From CAIKLP01 sp965279595 (GTDB taxonomy: Bacteria > Bacteroidota > Bacteroidia > Sphingobacteriales > Sphingobacteriaceae): 64,000 bases of DNA. This document shows, piece by piece, positions 60,484 to 64,000 of the stretch. The notes below the pieces were generated by a model. It ran no database searches and had not been told where the DNA came from. It saw only the letters and a program-made list of their open reading frames with translations. Where the stretch lies: NCBI GenBank assembly GCA_965279595.1, contig OZ257246.1, positions 806,001-870,000 of the forward strand. Direction: 5' to 3'. Made by a program: the position numbers and the translations under genes. Positions within the stretch are counted from its first letter, which is position 1. Each line of letters starts with the position of its first letter.

Positions 60484-61395
60484 ATGGGCATCTTAACAGG
60501 TAAATCGTTTTTTCAGAAATTAATGGCTTTGGTATTGTTGATGTTTGCCGGAGCAAGTGTGGGATATATGGTTGGTTTTTTTTTAATTGACCCTGTTTTC
60601 AATGTCAACATCTGGTCTGATCTAAGTATTCTAAGCCCAGAATCTAACAACCCACTTACAGGACCAATTCTTAAATTTCTACAGCTAATCTTAATTGCAT
60701 TTATATTTATTATTCCAGCAAATATTTATGCAAAATGGGAATCAGATGATGTTGGAAAATTTTTTGAATTCAATCAAACCAAAAGCATACATTTTATTTT
60801 TGCAATAGCTATTGTATTTATTAGTACTCCGTTTATTGCTTACACAATTCAAATTAATGAAGGTTTGCATTTGCCAAGCAGCCTTGCTTCTGTAGAAAAT
60901 TATTTTAGAGATGCAGAAGATTCTGCATTGAAAATAAACGAAATATTTCTTTCAGTAAATACCTTAAAAGGGTTAATGTTTAATTTGCTTTTGGTTGCGC
61001 TTTTTGCTGCCATAAGTGAAGAGTTAATATTTAGGGGTATTATCCAAAAAATGCTATTACAAAAAGTAAAAAAAGTTCATTTGGCAATTTGGCTTACTGC
61101 TTTTATTTTCAGTGCTTTTCACATGCAGTTTTTTGGTTTCATTCCTCGATTAATTTTAGGTGCACTTCTAGGGTATTCATTTTATTGGAGCAATTCAATT
61201 TGGGTTCCAATATTAATGCATTTTACAAATAATGCCTCAGCGGTTATCGCTGACTATTTATTTAGAAACAAGCATACAAGTATTGATTTTAATGATGAAA
61301 ACTTTTTTGGTAATTCCACAATAATCGTTTCATTAATTCTAAGCATTGTTGTAGTTTGGTTTTGGAATAAGAATAAAACAATTAGTATAACTTAG
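60484..61395 (+). CDS. CPBP family intramembrane glutamic endopeptidase
   Basis: The 303-residue polytopic protein carries the three Abi/CPBP motifs: EELIFRG (E179, E180, R184), the FSAFH motif (H213) and HFTNN (H246, N250). They sit in the last four helices and form the CAAX-protease-like active site, with E179 as the likely base. Bacterial members process or modify membrane proteins, or act in immunity to bacteriocins. It is the first gene of a four-gene run with DUF2007, cdsA and psd, and its stop codon is directly next to the DUF2007 start. Confidence 0.92.
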   Translation: MGILTGKSFFQKLMALVLLMFAGASVGYMVGFFLIDPVFNVNIWSDLSILSPESNNPLTGPILKFLQLILIAFIFIIPANIYAKWESDDVGKFFEFNQTKSIHFIFAIAIVFISTPFIAYTIQINEGLHLPSSLASVENYFRDAEDSALKINEIFLSVNTLKGLMFNLLLVALFAAISEELIFRGIIQKMLLQKVKKVHLAIWLTAFIFSAFHMQFFGFIPRLILGALLGYSFYWSNSIWVPILMHFTNNASAVIADYLFRNKHTSIDFNDENFFGNSTIIVSLILSIVVVWFWNKNKTISIT

Positions 61396-61602
61396 ATGGA
61401 AAAAGATTGGGTAAAAATATATACTTCACAAGATGCCTATAGAACTGCAATTGTGGAAGCAGTACTTAAAGATCATGAAATTGAGGTTGTTCAATTAAAC
61501 AAAAAAGATTCTTCTTATTTAAACTTTGGTGAAATTGAACTTTATATACACCGCCAATTTTTTGATCAGGCTATTGAAATAATTATAAAAAATGAATTAT
61601 GA
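61396..61602 (+). CDS. DUF2007 domain-containing protein
   Basis: The 68-residue protein shows the DUF2007 (putative signal-transducing) pattern: WVKIYTSQDAYRTAIVEAVL, VVQLNKKDSSYLNFGEIELY, and a short closing helix. It has a ferredoxin-like fold related to GlnB-type domains; its function is unknown. It begins directly after the CPBP stop, and its stop overlaps the cdsA start (ATGA), so all three are probably translated together. Confidence 0.88.
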   Translation: MEKDWVKIYTSQDAYRTAIVEAVLKDHEIEVVQLNKKDSSYLNFGEIELYIHRQFFDQAIEIIIKNEL

Positions 61603-62408
61603 ATAATTTTATTACAAGAGTAATAACCGCCTTCTTTTTTGCCCTTATTTGTATCTCTGGAATTTATTTCAATGGAACCATTCATTTGCTTTTTTTGGTT
61701 TTTAGTTTATTGGGTTTAAAAGAATTTTATGGGTTAATTTTTGAATCAAATAAAATTCAAAATCATTTATTAGCCTATTTATGTGCTGCTGTTTTCTTTG
61801 TAATTAATGCATTGGTATTGTATGCTGCTATTCCAATTTTGACCTTTTCATTAATAATTATACCTATTGTAATGCTTTTTATAAATGAATTATATCAAAA
61901 AGAAAATAAACCATTTGATATTCTTGCAAAGAAAATTTTAGGTTTAGTTTACGTGATGGTTCCATTTGCAATGTTTTGTGCTTTAGGTTATCTAAGAGGT
62001 GTTGCTTATCATTTTGAATTTCCTCTTGGGTTTATTTTATTTTTATGGGCAAGCGATTCAGGCGCATATTTGGTCGGAGTTAGCTTTGGAAAGAATAGAT
62101 TATTCGAAAGAATTTCTCCCAAAAAATCATGGGAAGGGTTTTTCGGTGGATTGTTTTTAAGTTTGATTACAGCCTATATTTTCTCTTCTTATTTTGTCGA
62201 AACACCTTTAGTTATTTGGTTAGTCATGTCCATATTAGTGGTTGTATTCGGCACATTTGGTGATTTAGTAGAGTCAATGTTTAAAAGAAGTATTGATATA
62301 AAAGATTCTGGTTCTTTATTGCCTGGCCACGGAGGCATTTTAGACCGATTTGACGGCTTATTAATAGCTGCACCAATTGTTTATGTCTATCTACTACTTT
62401 TTTTATAA
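61599..62408 (+). CDS. cdsA: Phosphatidate cytidylyltransferase
   Basis: The 269-residue membrane protein ends in the CDP-diglyceride synthetase signature: SDSGAYLVGVSFGKNR, FERISPKKSWEGFFGGL, and FGDLVESMFKRSIDIKDSGS followed by PGHGGILDRFDGL. It makes CDP-diacylglycerol from phosphatidic acid and CTP. It overlaps the DUF2007 gene by four bases and precedes psd by 31 bases. The pssA step between the two (phosphatidylserine synthesis) is not in the window. Confidence 0.95.
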   Translation: MNNFITRVITAFFFALICISGIYFNGTIHLLFLVFSLLGLKEFYGLIFESNKIQNHLLAYLCAAVFFVINALVLYAAIPILTFSLIIIPIVMLFINELYQKENKPFDILAKKILGLVYVMVPFAMFCALGYLRGVAYHFEFPLGFILFLWASDSGAYLVGVSFGKNRLFERISPKKSWEGFFGGLFLSLITAYIFSSYFVETPLVIWLVMSILVVVFGTFGDLVESMFKRSIDIKDSGSLLPGHGGILDRFDGLLIAAPIVYVYLLLFL

Positions 62409-62439
62409 ATTCGCCTCGTTCATTAAAATTTAAATAAAT

Positions 62440-63102
62440 ATGACTTTACATAAAGAAGGCATTGCCTCCATTATATTGGCTTTAGCGGTTGGTTTAATAA
62501 TAAATTGCGCTACTTACTATTTTGCACATGATATTCAATGGTTAAGGATAATTGGTTATGTGGTTTCGTCATTATTTTTAATTATTATTTTACAGTTCTT
62601 TAGACTGCCAATATTTCCTATACAAAAAAATGATTCTATCATCCTTTCTCCAGCTGATGGAAAAGTGGTGGTGATTGAAGAAGTAGAAGAAACAGAGTAC
62701 TTCAAAGACAAAAGAATTCAAGTTTCCATATTTATGTCACCAATTAATGTGCATGTGAATAGAAACCCAATAACAGGAATAGTGAAGTACGCAAAATATC
62801 ATCCCGGTTTATATTTGGTGGCGTGGCATCCTAAATCATCAACAGAAAACGAGAGAACAACTGTGGTATATGAACATGCTGGTACAAAGGTTCAAGTATT
62901 GATGCGTCAAATTGCAGGAGCCTTGGCGCGTAGAATCTGTTATTATGTAAAAGAAGGGGATAATGTTGAACAGGGTTCTGAAATGGGCTTTATTAAATTT
63001 GGTTCTAGAGTAGATTTGTTTCTTCCAATTGGCACCAAAATCAACGTAAAGCTTAACGAGGTTGTAAAAGGTGGGATAAGCAATATTGCAACTATTGCAT
63101 AA
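62440..63102 (+). CDS. psd: Phosphatidylserine decarboxylase family protein (proenzyme)
   Basis: The 220-residue proenzyme has two N-terminal membrane helices, ILSPADGKVVVIEEVEET, FMSPINVHVNRNPITG, and the self-cleavage site FGSRVDLFLP where the serine becomes the pyruvoyl group. It decarboxylates phosphatidylserine to phosphatidylethanolamine. The short form is usual in Bacteroidota. Together with cdsA it supplies the two ends of the PE pathway. A short inverted repeat directly follows the stop codon. Confidence 0.94.
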   Translation: MTLHKEGIASIILALAVGLIINCATYYFAHDIQWLRIIGYVVSSLFLIIILQFFRLPIFPIQKNDSIILSPADGKVVVIEEVEETEYFKDKRIQVSIFMSPINVHVNRNPITGIVKYAKYHPGLYLVAWHPKSSTENERTTVVYEHAGTKVQVLMRQIAGALARRICYYVKEGDNVEQGSEMGFIKFGSRVDLFLPIGTKINVKLNEVVKGGISNIATIA

Positions 63103-63103
63103 A

Positions 63104-63123
63104 TGTTACAATTGCTTGTAACA
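63104..63123. repeat. Inverted repeat directly after psd
   Basis: TGTTACAA (63104-63111) and TTGTAACA (63116-63123) form a perfect dyad with a four-base loop, starting two bases after the psd stop. No strong T-run follows. It may be a weak terminator, or an operator for the small exported protein gene. Confidence 0.4.
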
Positions 63124-63171
63124 CATTTATTTGTATATTAGCGTTATAAGAAATCAATTAATAAAATCAAT

Positions 63172-63387
63172 ATGAAAAAAATTGCATTAATGTTGGCTAT
63201 CATCGCAACAACTTCAATGGTTGCGTTAGCTTATGGTGATAAAGATGGTAAGTCTTGCAGCACTAAAGAATCAGGTAAAAAATCTTGTTGCTCATCATCT
63301 AAAGAAGGTGCTGAAAGTAAAGCAACAACTACAAAAACTGCAAAAGCAGCACCAGTAGCAAAAGCAACTTCAACTCCAAAAAAATAA
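63172..63387 (+). CDS. Small exported Cys/Lys/Ala-rich protein
   Basis: The 71-residue product has a signal peptide (MKKIALMLAIIATTSMVALA), then a compact motif with three cysteines (KSCSTKESGKKSCCSSSKEG) and a low-complexity tail of alanine, lysine, threonine and proline. I recognise no named domain. The CX8-CC arrangement could bind metal or form disulfides in the periplasm, and the basic tail could bind nucleic acid, lipid A or peptidoglycan; both are guesses. The start is a clear ATG, and a strong terminator follows the stop. Confidence 0.7.
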   Translation: MKKIALMLAIIATTSMVALAYGDKDGKSCSTKESGKKSCCSSSKEGAESKATTTKTAKAAPVAKATSTPKK

Positions 63388-63400
63388 TAATTTTTGGATT

Positions 63401-63435
63401 AAAAAAAAAGACGATCAATGATCGTCTTTTTTTTT
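63401..63435. terminator. Bidirectional terminator between small exported protein and MscS
   Basis: GACGAT (63410-63415) and ATCGTC (63421-63426), flanked by nine adenines and nine thymines, form a terminator usable from both sides. Confidence 0.85.
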
Positions 63436-63439
63436 GCTC

Positions 63440-64000
63440 TTACTCTTCGGATGAAGTAATAGGAAGGCCTTCTTTATTTATCACCATCCTTGTTGGATAG
63501 GCAAAACTTGACCCATTTTTATATACAATTTCTGTGATTTTAAAATTCACATTTTCCTTGATTTCCAAATATTCATTGTATTCAACCATTTCAATAAAAT
63601 ACAATACCATTATGCGTAATGAAAAATCACCGAACTCTTCAAAAATTGCTATACTATCAGAACTAAGATGGTTAGATTCTTTTATTAAAATATTTATTTC
63701 AGTCAGAATTTTTTTCATTTGCTCTGAACTGGTATCATAGGTTAATCCAATTGAAAATTTAACTCTTCTAAAATTTCTTAGTGTTAAATTTTCTAATGCA
63801 TTATCTATCATTTTTTTATTTGGAACAGTAATAATGCTTTTATCAATGCTTCTTATTTGAGTGCTCCTAAATCCAACTTTTTCTATATGTCCCTCTATAT
63901 TGTCAACTCTTACCAAATCCCCTACCACAAAGGGTTTGTCAAGAAAAATAGTAAATGAACCAAACAAGTTTTCTAAACTATCTTTTGCTGCTAATGCAAC
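63440..64000 (-). CDS. Mechanosensitive ion channel (MscS family), 3' part
   Basis: The frame is open up to the last base of the window, so only the C-terminal 186 residues are present. They begin VALAAKDSLENLFGSFTIFL, the pore-lining helix and following loop of MscS, followed by DKPFVVGDLVRVDNIEGHIE, VGFRSTQIRSIDKSIITVPN and a C-terminal alpha/beta vestibule domain. An internal TTG at 63967 lies within the conserved region and is not a start. MscS channels open under membrane tension to release solutes. The N-terminal half lies beyond the window. Confidence 0.92.
   Translation of the reverse strand, partial: VALAAKDSLENLFGSFTIFLDKPFVVGDLVRVDNIEGHIEKVGFRSTQIRSIDKSIITVPNKKMIDNALENLTLRNFRRVKFSIGLTYDTSSEQMKKILTEINILIKESNHLSSDSIAIFEEFGDFSLRIMVLYFIEMVEYNEYLEIKENVNFKITEIVYKNGSSFAYPTRMVINKEGLPITSSEE

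Noticed and set aside
1..64000. CRISPR arrays, tRNA or rRNA genes, insertion sequences, prophage
   Set aside because: I looked for regularly spaced repeats, cloverleaf T-loop motifs, rRNA core sequences, transposase or integrase motifs and found none; coding density leaves little room for them.

Overview
This window is a chromosomal segment of a Bacteroidota bacterium, most like the Chitinophagia/Sphingobacteriia side of the phylum, although the sequence alone does not fix the family. The evidence is: low G+C (about one third, by eye); a secreted protein with a type IX secretion (Por) sorting domain; two long-form ExbD proteins with TonB; a split Nuo operon with a short NuoG; families typical of the phylum (DUF4159, DUF3127, DUF3667, DUF5686 with a carboxypeptidase-like regulatory domain); and repeated TAnnTTTG -7 promoter boxes. 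I see no rRNA, tRNA, CRISPR array, prophage or insertion sequence. Almost all of the DNA codes for core physiology.

Layout. 1-3269 (+): end of an OmpA-type protein, a YjbR-like protein, pterin dehydratase, M14 peptidase, rhomboid protease. 3261-7159 (-): biotin carrier protein, DUF4159 protein, rsmE, CNNM/CBS transporter-like protein, DedA. 7190-20361 (-): the complex I operon nuoA-nuoN in canonical order, with a terminator-like hairpin between nuoA and nuoB. 20400-26169 (-): exbB-exbD-exbD-tonB, a small membrane protein, a PstS-like lipoprotein and a TPR protein, reading into nuo. 26390-28459 (-): DUF3127 protein and pckA. 28629-31732 (-): SUI1 factor, lipid kinase and LTA-synthase-like transferase. 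31970-36224 (+): metK behind a probable SAM-II riboswitch, a DUF3667 protein, an S9 peptidase. 36260-38856 (-): an uncatalogued 39-residue membrane protein and a DUF5686 outer-membrane protein. 38939-41256 (+): Nudix hydrolase and M1 peptidase. 41258-44214 (-): Pif1-like helicase and an HExxH protein. 44301 (+): exported TonB C-terminal domain. 44752-48238 (-): sdhCAB. 48553-50901 (-): T9SS cargo. 51035-56187: a small lipoprotein and a divergent cyanophycin locus (iaaA-like and cphB on -, cphA on +). 56255-58931: SDR, FAD oxidoreductase and zinc peptidase. 58995-60442 (-): apaG and dusB. 60484-63102 (+): CPBP protease, DUF2007, cdsA and psd. The right end holds a small Cys/Lys-rich exported protein and a partial MscS channel.

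How it works together. Complex I, succinate dehydrogenase and PEP carboxykinase describe an aerobic or facultative respiratory heterotroph. The ExbB/ExbD/TonB set spends proton motive force at the outer membrane and sits directly upstream of complex I. The cyanophycin locus encodes a full store-and-recover cycle for nitrogen: polymer synthesis, depolymerisation to beta-Asp-Arg dipeptides, and dipeptide cleavage. The points most worth a second look are the SAM-II aptamer in front of metK, the cyanophycin locus with a perfect 17-bp hairpin in the cphA leader, the hairpin inside the nuo operon, and the 39-residue membrane protein.
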